Shown: one piece after another, positions 50,309 through 58,260 of the stretch
How positions within the stretch are numbered: position 1 is the first letter of the stretch
How the letters are laid out: every line of letters starts with the position of its first letter
NCBI GenBank assembly: GCA_964533965.1
Contig: CAZHNN010000006.1
Location: 48,845-112,844 of the forward strand
Length of the DNA stretch: 64,000 nt
Direction: 5' to 3'
Source of the DNA: RGIG3178 sp964533965
Lineage (GTDB): Bacteria > Bacillota > Clostridia > Christensenellales > QAND01
Program-made: the position numbers and the translations under genes
Notes under the pieces: generated by a model
Seen by the model: only the letters and a program-made list of their open reading frames with translations
Database searches by the model: none
What the model was told of the DNA's origin: nothing

Positions 50309-51304
50309 CTAATAGCTTTGGTTGTGCTGCATTGTATACTCTTCCAATGTGAGATTACGTACTGAGACCTGCCTGGCGGTATTCTGTCCGACATATCGAA
50401 TATGCCAGGGTTCATACTGATAGCCTGTGGTCGCTTCCTTTCCTTTTGGAAAACGTATTATAAAGCCAAATGTCGGAGCATTTTTCGCCAGCCACTGGCC
50501 TTCTGCGGTATCACCAAAAGCCTGTATCAGCGAATTATCTACCGAAGGACTTGAAACATCAATTGCAAGTCCCGTTTGATGTTCGCTTTCTCCTGGACGC
50601 GCACTGGTCAGATTAGCATTGGGGTTGAGCGCGATATTTCTTTTTATAATCTCTGCCTGTCGGTCAAAAGAGCGGTAGGCAGAAACTCCGGTAAGTTGAA
50701 TGTTTTCCCTTGTTGCCTGACCAAACAATTGCCCTAGCGCTTTAGCGGCTTCACTTCTCATCAATTTCCGCGGATCAAAGCCCTCAAAGGAAAAAGGAAC
50801 ATTTGGCACTATCATATTTGACGGAACGTAATTGTAGGGAAGGCTGTTTTGCTTGTTTACCAAAACCAGTATATTGGCAGGGTTTTGGATGATACGGTAT
50901 TTCTTTGCAATAAGCAGTTCGAGATATTGCTTTGTAAGTGGGTCATAGATACCATCAGGTACTAATGCTTCCGGATATTTCTTTTGTATGCTCATTATTA
51001 CATTAGAAGTTATGGGTCCATAGATCCCGTCCACAGATAGCTTGTTGCCCATGGCATATAAAGCCATCTGAATCCTTCTCACCGGCTCTCCGCTGCTGCC
51101 AGGCCTATAAACTCCGATGGGAAGTGTAAAATTCGGTATTATTAAGGCTTGACCCGGATAAATGATAGTACTGGTCAGGTTGTTTACTTTTATCAACTCT
51201 TCAACAGATATATTGAACATGCTTCCTATTTTATATAATGAATCACCTGATCTCACATAATAGGTTAAATCATCACTAAGTCCACGATTAAAATTGATAG
51301 ACAT
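50309..51304 (-). CDS. LysM-PG_binding-VanY D,D-carboxypeptidase-like protein
   Basis: 331 residues. LysM domain at about 14-58 (LTYYVRSGDSLYKIGSMFNISVEELIKVNN ... YPGQALIIP), a peptidoglycan-binding helical domain at about 66-140 (SGEPVRRIQMALYAMGNKLSVDGIYGPITSNVI), and a C-terminal M15B peptidase with GVSAYRSFDRQ, ESEHQTGLAIDVS (zinc His and Asp) and EPWHIRYVG (catalytic Glu, zinc His). It would trim pentapeptide to tetrapeptide in the wall or cortex. No signal peptide is seen at ATG 51304 or in the open frame upstream. GGCGGG ribosome binding site. Confidence 0.88.
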   Translation of the reverse strand: MSINFNRGLSDDLTYYVRSGDSLYKIGSMFNISVEELIKVNNLTSTIIYPGQALIIPNFTLPIGVYRPGSSGEPVRRIQMALYAMGNKLSVDGIYGPITSNVIMSIQKKYPEALVPDGIYDPLTKQYLELLIAKKYRIIQNPANILVLVNKQNSLPYNYVPSNMIVPNVPFSFEGFDPRKLMRSEAAKALGQLFGQATRENIQLTGVSAYRSFDRQAEIIKRNIALNPNANLTSARPGESEHQTGLAIDVSSPSVDNSLIQAFGDTAEGQWLAKNAPTFGFIIRFPKGKEATTGYQYEPWHIRYVGQNTARQVSVRNLTLEEYTMQHNQSY

Positions 51305-51841
51305 AATGCATCCCGCCTTCCAAAAAACTGGCCATTCTTGCCAAGAAACCAAAGTTAGACCGGTTTCACTACAAAACAACAATGGAGTCTGGATATAGTG
51401 AAACAGTCTATAACGCATTTTATGAAAATATATCAACATAGATGACCCAAGAACCAATGGCTCCAAATGAAAAGCATTATATAAAATTCCATACTATCAT
51501 AGATACAATCATAGCATATAATTATCAATTAAGATGCCAGGGATATGCAACGTGAAAGTCACACTTTCCATAAAGAGACTGTGGCTTTAATTGGTGGGCC
51601 AAAGGTACCCAAAAACGAGCACTTTTTGTTTTGCGGACGAGTTTGGGGTTAGTTTTAATTTATAATCCAGAGCTCTTCTCCAATGCTTGCGGCGGAATTT
51701 CTGCCTTTACAATGTGGCTACACGCTTGATTACGGGATCCGTGTGATTCTTTACCGTTACTGCGACCAGGGTTCTCTTCCTTTGTGAAACATTTTCCGGA
51801 GGCGTTCGTGTGAGCGGAATAAAATGGATTTTATAAAAGAT
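51305..51841. other. Long intergenic region upstream of the tetR gene
   Basis: About 540 bp without a supported gene. It holds the first copy of the hairpin-plus-tail repeat (51556-51652) and otherwise AT-rich sequence. Confidence 0.45.
51556..51652. repeat. Diverged repeat, copy 1 (hairpin plus conserved tail)
   Basis: An imperfect AAAGTCACA / TGTGGCTTT hairpin followed by CCAAAG, then ACCCAAAAACGA, TTTGnTTTG and TTTGGGGT in this order. Copy 2 at 56141-56243 has the same order and most of the same bases. Confidence 0.6.
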
Positions 51842-51870
51842 TGACTTATGACAGGGTGTCGTGTAATATC
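51842..51870 (+). promoter_or_regulatory. Sigma-A type promoter of the TetR-MacAB cassette
   Basis: TTGACT (51842-51847), 17-bp spacer, TAATAT (51865-51870), 42 bp before the tetR start codon. The spacer contains the first operator-like palindrome. Confidence 0.65.
51849..51861. promoter_or_regulatory. Operator-like palindrome 1 of the TetR cassette
   Basis: TGACAGGGTGTCG, an imperfect version of the perfect palindrome 29 bp downstream, placed between -35 and -10 where binding would block RNA polymerase. Confidence 0.55.
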
Positions 51871-51877
51871 GCGAATG

Positions 51878-51890
51878 TGACACTGTGTCA
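51878..51890. promoter_or_regulatory. Operator-like palindrome 2 of the TetR cassette
   Basis: Perfect palindrome TGACAC-T-GTGTCA just after the expected transcription start and 21 bp before the tetR start codon. Shared sequence with palindrome 1 supports a common regulator, probably the TetR protein itself. Confidence 0.6.
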
Positions 51891-51911
51891 TAAGGAGGAG
51901 ATAAGCAGTCT

Positions 51912-52529
51912 ATGCCTACCGCTACGTTTTTCAGATTGCCGGAACAAAAAAGAATGAAGCTGGTATCTGCGATCAAAGCGGAATTTTCTCGCGTGCCTTT
52001 TGATGAAGTGTCCATCAACAAGATCATTCAGACCGCGCAGATACCGCGCGGCAGCTTCTATCAGTATTTTTCCGGTAAAAAGGACATGCTGGCCTTTATC
52101 CTTGAAGATTATCAAAAAGAGATGATGGATCGCATAAAGCAAAGCCTGCGGCAAAGCGGCGGAGACTTTTTTCTGATGTCCGAAGATATTCTCAACTTCA
52201 CGATCGAATTTGGAACCGGTGAGGCGACACACGCGTTCTGCAAAAATCTTTTTGCGGATGTCCGGCTTAACGGCGGATTCTATTACGACAAGTTTAATTT
52301 CGATAACAGGAAGATTATCATGGAAGAGCTCGTGCCCAATATCGATATGGAGCTTTTGGATGATCGATGCAAGCACGATTTTCTCAACATAATCGAGATC
52401 CTGATGGCATTGACGATTGAAGCTACGGTGAATGCATTCAGCAATCTGGATAGAATAGAGGAAATTCGTCAAAGACATCACGAAAAGGTCGCCATCTTAC
52501 GGCGCGGGTTGACTAAAGACAAAACATGA
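51912..52529 (+). CDS. TetR-family transcriptional regulator
   Basis: 205 residues. N-terminal TetR helix-turn-helix: RMKLVSAIKAEFSRVPFDEVSINKIIQTAQIPRGSFYQYFSGKKDMLAFIL, the typical 'GSFYQYFxxKxxL' signature; the C-terminal ligand domain is not conserved. It is the first gene of a likely unit with the MacA-like and MacB genes (95 bp to the next start). The AGGAGG-type ribosome binding site overlaps the end of palindrome 2. Ligand unknown; probably a toxic compound or peptide exported by the neighbouring ABC system. Confidence 0.9.
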   Translation: MPTATFFRLPEQKRMKLVSAIKAEFSRVPFDEVSINKIIQTAQIPRGSFYQYFSGKKDMLAFILEDYQKEMMDRIKQSLRQSGGDFFLMSEDILNFTIEFGTGEATHAFCKNLFADVRLNGGFYYDKFNFDNRKIIMEELVPNIDMELLDDRCKHDFLNIIEILMALTIEATVNAFSNLDRIEEIRQRHHEKVAILRRGLTKDKT

Positions 52530-52623
52530 TTCATGAGTCGACCAGCAGAAATACTCAGGCATGTCCAACAATAAACGGCATGACCTTGATCGATATATAG
52601 ACACACCTTAAAGGAGAACTGTT

Positions 52624-53490
52624 ATGAAAAAGAAGAAAACCAACAAGATCTTGCGCTTTACAGTAATCGCAGCGGTTGCCCTGGCAGCTGTTGTTTATCT
52701 TGCCATACCGAGATCTGACCTTGGCAATTATGAAACAGCGACGGTGAAAACAGGGAATATCATCAACTATTATAGCTTCAGCGGCAATGTAAGCGCCGAC
52801 AACCGGGATACCTATGTTGCGCAAATGCCCGTTGAGATCGATAAAGTGCATGTCAAACAGGGAGATACCATAGACGAGGATGATACCATCATAAGCCTTA
52901 AAGGAGGAAGAAAGCTCAAAGCCAATATCGATGGCAAGCTGATTCTGCTCGATGTAAAAAAAGGCGACAAAATCCCGGCAGGCAAGACACTGTATGATCT
53001 GGCGGATATGGATAGTCTGCAGGTGATCATCAAAGTGGATGAAAACGATTTGGCGGCTATAAAAACAGGGGATAAAGTCGATGTACACTTCAATGCGATC
53101 GATGGCAAAACCGTCCCGGGCACTGTAACGAACATCGCCGGCGGGGCTGTTGTTGAAAACAACATCTCCTATTTCACCGCGACGATATCGATCCCCTACG
53201 ATCAGGATGTTCGCCTTGGCATGTCGTCCGAAGTGAAGATAATAAAGACAGCCAAGCAGAATGTCCTGGCGATTCCGGTGCAGACCCTGCAATTCGATAG
53301 TGAAAATAAGGCATATGTATTTTGCAAAAACGACAAGGGCAAATTGGAAAAACGGTACGTAACGCTTGGGATCAACGACGGCAGCATCGTGGAAGTTACA
53401 AGCGGCTTGACAAACGGCGAAATCTTCTACACACCCAAGGAAAAAACGAAAATGACGTCGCCCATGGACATGTGGGGAGATAGAAAATAA
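52624..53490 (+). CDS. HlyD/MacA-type membrane fusion protein
   Basis: 288 residues. One N-terminal membrane anchor (ILRFTVIAAVALAAVVYLAI), lipoyl/barrel-sandwich hybrid strands (VKQGDTIDEDDTIISLKGG, KANIDGKLILLDVKKGDKIPAGKTLYDLADMDSLQVIIKVDENDL), then a beta-barrel domain (VDVHFNAIDGKTVPGTVTNIAGG) and a membrane-proximal domain (AYVFCKNDKGKLEKRYVTLG). No long coiled-coil hairpin is present, as usual in Gram-positive MacA-like proteins. It would couple the MacB-type ABC transporter encoded directly downstream. Confidence 0.9.
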   Translation: MKKKKTNKILRFTVIAAVALAAVVYLAIPRSDLGNYETATVKTGNIINYYSFSGNVSADNRDTYVAQMPVEIDKVHVKQGDTIDEDDTIISLKGGRKLKANIDGKLILLDVKKGDKIPAGKTLYDLADMDSLQVIIKVDENDLAAIKTGDKVDVHFNAIDGKTVPGTVTNIAGGAVVENNISYFTATISIPYDQDVRLGMSSEVKIIKTAKQNVLAIPVQTLQFDSENKAYVFCKNDKGKLEKRYVTLGINDGSIVEVTSGLTNGEIFYTPKEKTKMTSPMDMWGDRK

Positions 53491-54174
53491 ATGGAAGCCA
53501 TCGTATCCATGAAGGAAATTGTAAAAACATATCATATGGGCGAAGAAGATCAAACCGTACTGCATAGCATCGACTTTGAAGTGAAAAAAAACGAGTTTGT
53601 TTCCATCCTGGGGCCCTCCGGCTCCGGGAAGAGCACCATGATGAATATCATCGGATGCCTGGATGCCCCGACAAGCGGAGAGTACCTTCTGACAGGCCAA
53701 AACGTCGGAGAGATGGATGAGATCGAACTGGCGAGGATCCGCAACAAAGAGATCGGCTTCGTGTTCCAATCCTTCTACCTGCTGCCTAGGCTCACAGCGG
53801 CAGAGAATGTGGAGTTGCCGTTGATCTATGCGGGCCTGTCCACGCGCAAACGGCGGGAGAAAGCCATACAAATGCTGGATCGGATGGGGCTGTCCGACAA
53901 GACCGGACATTATCCAAACCAGCTTTCCGGCGGCCAGCAGCAGCGGGTCGCCATTGCCCGAAGCGTTGTTACAGAACCTTCCATTCTGCTTGCGGATGAA
54001 CCTACGGGCGCATTGGATCAGAATACTGGCGAACAGATGATGAAGCTGTTCTCGCAGCTGCATGCAGAGGGCAGAACGATCATCATGATTACGCACAACG
54101 AGAAGATCGCGCAGTCCGCGCAGCGGATTGTCAGAATATTGGATGGCAGGCTCTATGAAGGGGGGATCGGCTGA
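53491..54174 (+). CDS. MacB/LolD-type ABC transporter ATP-binding protein
   Basis: 227 residues. Walker A LGPSGSGKSTMMN, Q-loop VFQSFYLLPRLTAAENV, ABC signature LSGGQQQRVAIARS, Walker B ILLADEPTGALD and the H-loop MITHNE are all complete. The Q-loop and signature match the MacB/LolD/FtsE branch. It starts directly after the fusion protein stop and overlaps the permease start by one base. Confidence 0.93.
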   Translation: MEAIVSMKEIVKTYHMGEEDQTVLHSIDFEVKKNEFVSILGPSGSGKSTMMNIIGCLDAPTSGEYLLTGQNVGEMDEIELARIRNKEIGFVFQSFYLLPRLTAAENVELPLIYAGLSTRKRREKAIQMLDRMGLSDKTGHYPNQLSGGQQQRVAIARSVVTEPSILLADEPTGALDQNTGEQMMKLFSQLHAEGRTIIMITHNEKIAQSAQRIVRILDGRLYEGGIG

Positions 54175-55352
54175 TGTTTTTCGAATCAATTAAAATGTCG
54201 TGGCGAAACATCCTTAAAAACAAAATGCGTTCCTTCCTTACCATGCTGGGGATCATCATCGGCGTAACGGCGATCATCTCCCTTGTGACCATCGTACAGG
54301 GCGTGATCAACGAGGTGAACAACCAATTCTATTCCCTGGGTGTTAACAAGGTGATGATCCAGGTAACCGGAACGCCGTTGAAGGACGGGTTGTCCAGCAA
54401 CGACGTGGAGACGATCGCCAAAATCGCGAACATCTCCGGCGTATCGCCCACCGTGAATGCGACCATGGATATCTATGTCGGCGGAACACTGCAGGAAGAT
54501 ATCTCTATCCAGGGGAAAAACGAGGTGTATTTTCTGCATGAATCGGGCTCCGTAAAAAGGGGACGCGGCATTACGATCCTCGATACGGAAAACAAGAGCA
54601 GAGTCTGCCTGTTGAGCAACACGCTGGAACAAAAGCTGTTTCCGGGACAGAGCGCAATCGGACAGCATGTCACCATCGACGGCATCGATTATCTGATCAT
54701 AGGAATCACGGGCAGTGCAAGCTCTGTTCAGGCCATGATGCTAGGAGAGAGCGATACCGTCATAATTCCGTATACCACGGCGCTCCAGTTGGGCGGAAGC
54801 AAAAGCATTCATGCCGTGGATGTCTATCTGAAAGATCCAGATCTTTCCGACAGTACGATTGGCGAAATCAAGGGCGTTCTCACAAGGGCGTTCAATTACA
54901 AAGAGGATACGTATACCGTAATCAACATGGGAAGCATGCTGGACACCATGAAAACCATGCAGAACATGATGCAGGTCATGCTTGTGGGCATCGCCTCCAT
55001 AGCGCTTCTCGTTGGCGGGATCGGCATTATGAACATGATGTTGGTCACCGTTACCGAACGCACCACGGAAATCGGCCTGCGAAAAGCGCTCGGGGCAAAG
55101 CCTTCGCAGATCCAAACGCAGTTTTTGCTGGAAGCTATGTTTCTGTCGCTGATAGGCGGCGTGATCGGCGTGGCGCTTGGCATAGGCATATCCTTTGGCG
55201 CAGCCTTTGTGATCGGCACGGATTTTGCCCTCTCCCTGCAAGCCGTTGCCCTTGGATTTGGATTTTCCGCCATTGTGGGCATCGTATTTGGCATTGCGCC
55301 CGCTAGAAGGGCAAGCGAGCTCAACCCGATCGACGCCTTAAGAAGCGCTTGA
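54174..55352 (+). CDS. MacB-type FtsX-family ABC permease
   Basis: 392 residues. MSWRNILKNKMRSFLTMLGIIIGVTAIISLVTIVQG is the canonical MacB N-terminus and first membrane helix; an extracytoplasmic MacB-PCD domain follows (about 45-260). Three C-terminal membrane helices carry GGIGIMNMMLVTVTERTTEIGLRKALGAKPSQI and ARRASELNPIDALRSA. Together with the two preceding genes it forms a complete MacAB-type exporter for peptides, lipids or antibiotics; the cargo is unknown. Confidence 0.93.
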   Translation: MFFESIKMSWRNILKNKMRSFLTMLGIIIGVTAIISLVTIVQGVINEVNNQFYSLGVNKVMIQVTGTPLKDGLSSNDVETIAKIANISGVSPTVNATMDIYVGGTLQEDISIQGKNEVYFLHESGSVKRGRGITILDTENKSRVCLLSNTLEQKLFPGQSAIGQHVTIDGIDYLIIGITGSASSVQAMMLGESDTVIIPYTTALQLGGSKSIHAVDVYLKDPDLSDSTIGEIKGVLTRAFNYKEDTYTVINMGSMLDTMKTMQNMMQVMLVGIASIALLVGGIGIMNMMLVTVTERTTEIGLRKALGAKPSQIQTQFLLEAMFLSLIGGVIGVALGIGISFGAAFVIGTDFALSLQAVALGFGFSAIVGIVFGIAPARRASELNPIDALRSA

Positions 55353-55394
55353 GAGTGCATCCGGCTTCCAATCGACCAATGGATATGTATAAAA

Positions 55395-55436
55395 AGAACC
55401 ACAACTCCCGGACTTCTCGAGAGTTGTGGTTTTTTG
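55395..55436. terminator. Bidirectional Rho-independent terminator
   Basis: AACCACAACTC (55397-55407) / GAGTTGTGGTT (55421-55431) flanked by A-run and T-run, between the convergent permease and SleB-like genes. Confidence 0.88.
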
Positions 55437-55488
55437 TGATGGAGTACAGCTTTATTTTTTTACCGTACAAATTCCAGAGGGATCCAAA

Positions 55489-55923
55489 TCAAGTTTGAGC
55501 GTAATAGGCAGTCGGGATAAAAAAGCAATGGTCATGTATTCGGTTATGAATCACTCCTGACTGGTTGTATGGAAAATAAGGGGGACAATCCCCGTATGGG
55601 TTCATGTACCAGAGGCTCTGATCGACTCCCTGCAAAATGTTTCCGGATAAGGCCCAATCCACTATCTCATATTGAATATCATTTGGCGTCATATTAAAAA
55701 CATTTTGAGCATTCGGCACACCGTTTATGGTATCCATATAACACGTAAACTGATAGGGCTGCGTCAGTATTCTGCGTAGATCGCCTTGTCCTTCCCGCAG
55801 GTATTCGCCATTGGTTACATTGACCCTGTTCATGATAACGGATGCTACGGCTTGCATGCCGTTTATGCCTTCTCCTTCGGCTTCGCATCTGAGCATCCTT
55901 GCAAATAACTCCCTTGTGGTCAT
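55489..55923 (-). CDS. Cell wall hydrolase of the SleB/CwlJ (Hydrolase_2) family
   Basis: 144 residues. MTTRELFARMLRCEAEGEGINGMQAVASVIMNRV carries the conserved E-x-x-x-E-x-x-x-G start with the catalytic Glu; PYQFTCYMD and LWYMNPYGDCPPYFPYNQSGVIHNRIHDHCFF match the C-terminal part. It has no signal peptide, like CwlJ, which acts on spore cortex during germination. ATG 55923 preceded by GGTGGGAG; the frame is open upstream but is not family-like. Confidence 0.87.
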   Translation of the reverse strand: MTTRELFARMLRCEAEGEGINGMQAVASVIMNRVNVTNGEYLREGQGDLRRILTQPYQFTCYMDTINGVPNAQNVFNMTPNDIQYEIVDWALSGNILQGVDQSLWYMNPYGDCPPYFPYNQSGVIHNRIHDHCFFIPTAYYAQT

Positions 55924-56305
55924 TTTTCTCCCACCCCTTGAAATAGAATCGCATCGCCGCGCGATAAAGGATATTCTTTGGAGCACGCGCAGATGCATTG
56001 CTTAATAATAGGATATGCTCAACCCGGCAAGCACGAATCATTTAGGCAGATAGATCAGCCGACGGATTAACACAGCCAGAAGTGGCAAAAAGACTCGATG
56101 GATTCCAATAGCCCTACACTCTCAGGACGTTGGCAAATGAAAAAACCACAACTTTTTCTCAGAAATTGTGGTTTTTTGTAGCCGACCAAAGACACCCAAA
56201 AACGAACACTCTTTGCTTTGTGTGTGAGTGGGTTTGGGGTCATGATTCTATTGAAGGTTTAACTGCTCCTGATGTTTTTGCATCGTTAGCCGATGCCTTC
56301 CGGCT
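55924..56305. other. 382-bp intergenic region with the second repeat copy
   Basis: Contains no supported gene. The right half holds the repeat described at 56141-56243; the left half shows nothing notable. Confidence 0.45.
56141..56243. repeat. Diverged repeat, copy 2 (hairpin plus conserved tail)
   Basis: Hairpin AAACCACAA / TTGTGGTTT, which with its flanking T-run and A-run also makes a terminator for the lipoprotein gene on the minus strand, then CCAAAG, ACCCAAAAACGA, CTTTG and TTTGGGGT in the same order as copy 1 at 51556-51652. A few bases are inserted before the last block. Confidence 0.6.
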
Positions 56306-58018
56306 TCAGTTGAAATACGGAACACCCGGAACAATTTTATATCCGTGGTCTTTGGCCCATGTCTCCGCCATTTTTTCAAGTGCATCGATGTTGCTGTTCA
56401 GATATCCTTCCGCCATAGCCTTGTTGCCATATTGTTCAAGCAGAAGTTTGAAAAAATCAGGACCCAAATCTGAAAAATGTGCAATCAACGCCTGATAATC
56501 GCCTGCCAATAGTCGAATTTTTTCATACCACAGCTGGATGTCGTCCGTCTTGCCGTGCTTCCAAACAAAAAGTGCGGCGTTTACCCGAACGGTGGCGTCG
56601 CCTGCCCCAAAGAACTGTGCGACTTCCGCTATGGTAGCTTCTCCAACTTTGAACAGAAGCTTTATGGCTTCAAATCGTACGCTGATCTTCTCGTTCGCAA
56701 CCGTCTTGCAGACTTTCGCCGTAAGTCCGGTGATATCCTTGTCTGTCCACTTGTCGGTCATCGCGTCGAGCAGCTCAATCTTTCTGAGCGTCGTCATCGC
56801 CTGGTTAGAAACGACGTTCAGAAGCAGATTTTTTACCTCATCCGTACCGTTTGTGATCGCATAATATAGAACGCCTTTAACGGGCAGGACGCTTATTAAA
56901 ATCGTGTTTTTATCCGGATTCGGGGTCAGATCCAGCGGTAGCTGCGCATTGAACAGGAAGTTCAGATTGGCTTTGTTTGCCAAGTATGTCTTTGCATACT
57001 TGGCGGTATTTCCGCTGTCCGATTCCAAAAGCTGATCAAAGGCCAGATACCGCATCAAGGCATTCGGGTCCGCGAGCAGTTTTTCAAAATACGGGACGAG
57101 CGCCACATTATGATCGAGCAGCTGTATCGCCCTTTGTTTGTCCTCAATTTTAGGCAGTGCGTCGACATAGGCGGTAACCGTAGCCGTTGCAGCGGCATTG
57201 TCGGAATTGCTAAGGGATCTAAGCGCCCGTTCGGATAAATTTTTATTGCTGCCTGTCAGCATCTCCTGCAGGATGTCCCGGGAGTATACATACAGGGCTC
57301 CTCTTGAAAGCTGGCTCATTGCATAGGACCAAGCGGTGCCCCCCTTGGCGTATTTGGCGATGTATTCGGCAGCGGGTTTCCCAAAAGCCACCGCAAACTC
57401 AATCGAAAATGCATCCTGATGTTCGCACAGCACCGCAAAATACCTGTCGTACGTTCCTGCCTTTTGAATCCTTGCAACGACAGCGGCTTTTAATGCCTCG
57501 GTCTTGGCTGCAGAGTATATCGACACCAGCTCATATTCGCCGGGAGTATTGTTCCAATTGGCAATGATCGCACAGGTCATGGGCTCGTCGCCAATTCCCG
57601 GGCTGACCTCGCCCTTTTGGCGGGAAGCGTTAAAGCGTTTGGCCTCATCGGCGGCATCTTTGATTTTTTGCGATGCCCATGTATTCGCTTCTTGTATGCC
57701 TGAATGCGTAACAATGGTTTTGATCGCCTCGGATTTTAGCCCGGCATTGCCATCGAGTCCCAGCGGCTTGTTGTCAAGAAGGTAAATTAGGCATATGATC
57801 GCATCCCTGTCCTGTTGGGTCTGTATCAGCGCAGTCGCTATTTCTGCAAGACCGGATTGATCCTTTTGTGAGGTGATCAGGTCCTGGATCTTTTTGACAT
57901 CGCCGCTTTTAAGGTATTGTTTGACACTGTTTGCTTTGCTCTGACCACAGCCTATAAAAAGCACAATGAACAACAGGGCAAGGGACAGAACTGAAACTGC
58001 AACCGCTTTGTGTTTCAT
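56306..58018 (-). CDS. Large HEAT-like repeat lipoprotein, function unknown
   Basis: 570 residues. Signal MKHKAVAVSVLSLALLFIVLFIGC with lipobox Cys at 24. The mature part is almost all alpha-helical with repeating pairs such as ALRSLSNSDNAAATATVTAYVDALPKIEDKQRAIQLLDHN, LMRYLAFDQLLESDSGNTAKYAKTYLANK and VRFEAIKLLFKVGEATIAEVAQFFGAGDATVRVNAALFVWKHG, which resemble HEAT/ARM-like scaffolds. No catalytic motif seen. Probably a surface scaffold or binding protein. Monocistronic on the minus strand, terminated by the hairpin at 56143-56177. Confidence 0.7.
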   Translation of the reverse strand: MKHKAVAVSVLSLALLFIVLFIGCGQSKANSVKQYLKSGDVKKIQDLITSQKDQSGLAEIATALIQTQQDRDAIICLIYLLDNKPLGLDGNAGLKSEAIKTIVTHSGIQEANTWASQKIKDAADEAKRFNASRQKGEVSPGIGDEPMTCAIIANWNNTPGEYELVSIYSAAKTEALKAAVVARIQKAGTYDRYFAVLCEHQDAFSIEFAVAFGKPAAEYIAKYAKGGTAWSYAMSQLSRGALYVYSRDILQEMLTGSNKNLSERALRSLSNSDNAAATATVTAYVDALPKIEDKQRAIQLLDHNVALVPYFEKLLADPNALMRYLAFDQLLESDSGNTAKYAKTYLANKANLNFLFNAQLPLDLTPNPDKNTILISVLPVKGVLYYAITNGTDEVKNLLLNVVSNQAMTTLRKIELLDAMTDKWTDKDITGLTAKVCKTVANEKISVRFEAIKLLFKVGEATIAEVAQFFGAGDATVRVNAALFVWKHGKTDDIQLWYEKIRLLAGDYQALIAHFSDLGPDFFKLLLEQYGNKAMAEGYLNSNIDALEKMAETWAKDHGYKIVPGVPYFN

Positions 58019-58164
58019 AAAATCACCTCATCGGATTGTGCAACAGTCCGGTTTGCTGTTTGGATCATTTTGATTCAAATACTTCCATTAATATTGATTT
58101 CATTATAAATACATTTACAATAAAATAGAAGTCACGATCCTTTTAAGCGCTATGGCATTTTATG

Positions 58165-58192
58165 TCGGAGGCGAGGGGAATCGAACCCCTGT
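58165..58192 (-). other. tRNA/tmRNA-like 3' end fragment
   Basis: On the minus strand AGGGG-TTCGATT-CCCCT is a perfect T-arm, followed by CGCCTCC, which looks like a 3' acceptor strand. No pairing GGAGGCG or 5' half is seen within about 120 bp upstream and CCA is absent. The sequence resembles the last 24 bases of many tmRNA (ssrA) genes, which are frequent integration sites. Confidence 0.4.
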
Positions 58193-58260
58193 AAATATTT
58201 CCGCCTTATGAACGTAACCATTGCATTCCGGCAGAACAGCATCTAAACCATCTATTTGTT

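Noticed and set aside
52555..54189. A 544-codon open frame on the minus strand under the MacAB genes
   Set aside because: It is antisense to the MacA-like and ABC genes, which are complete with all motifs; no domain or Shine-Dalgarno supports it.
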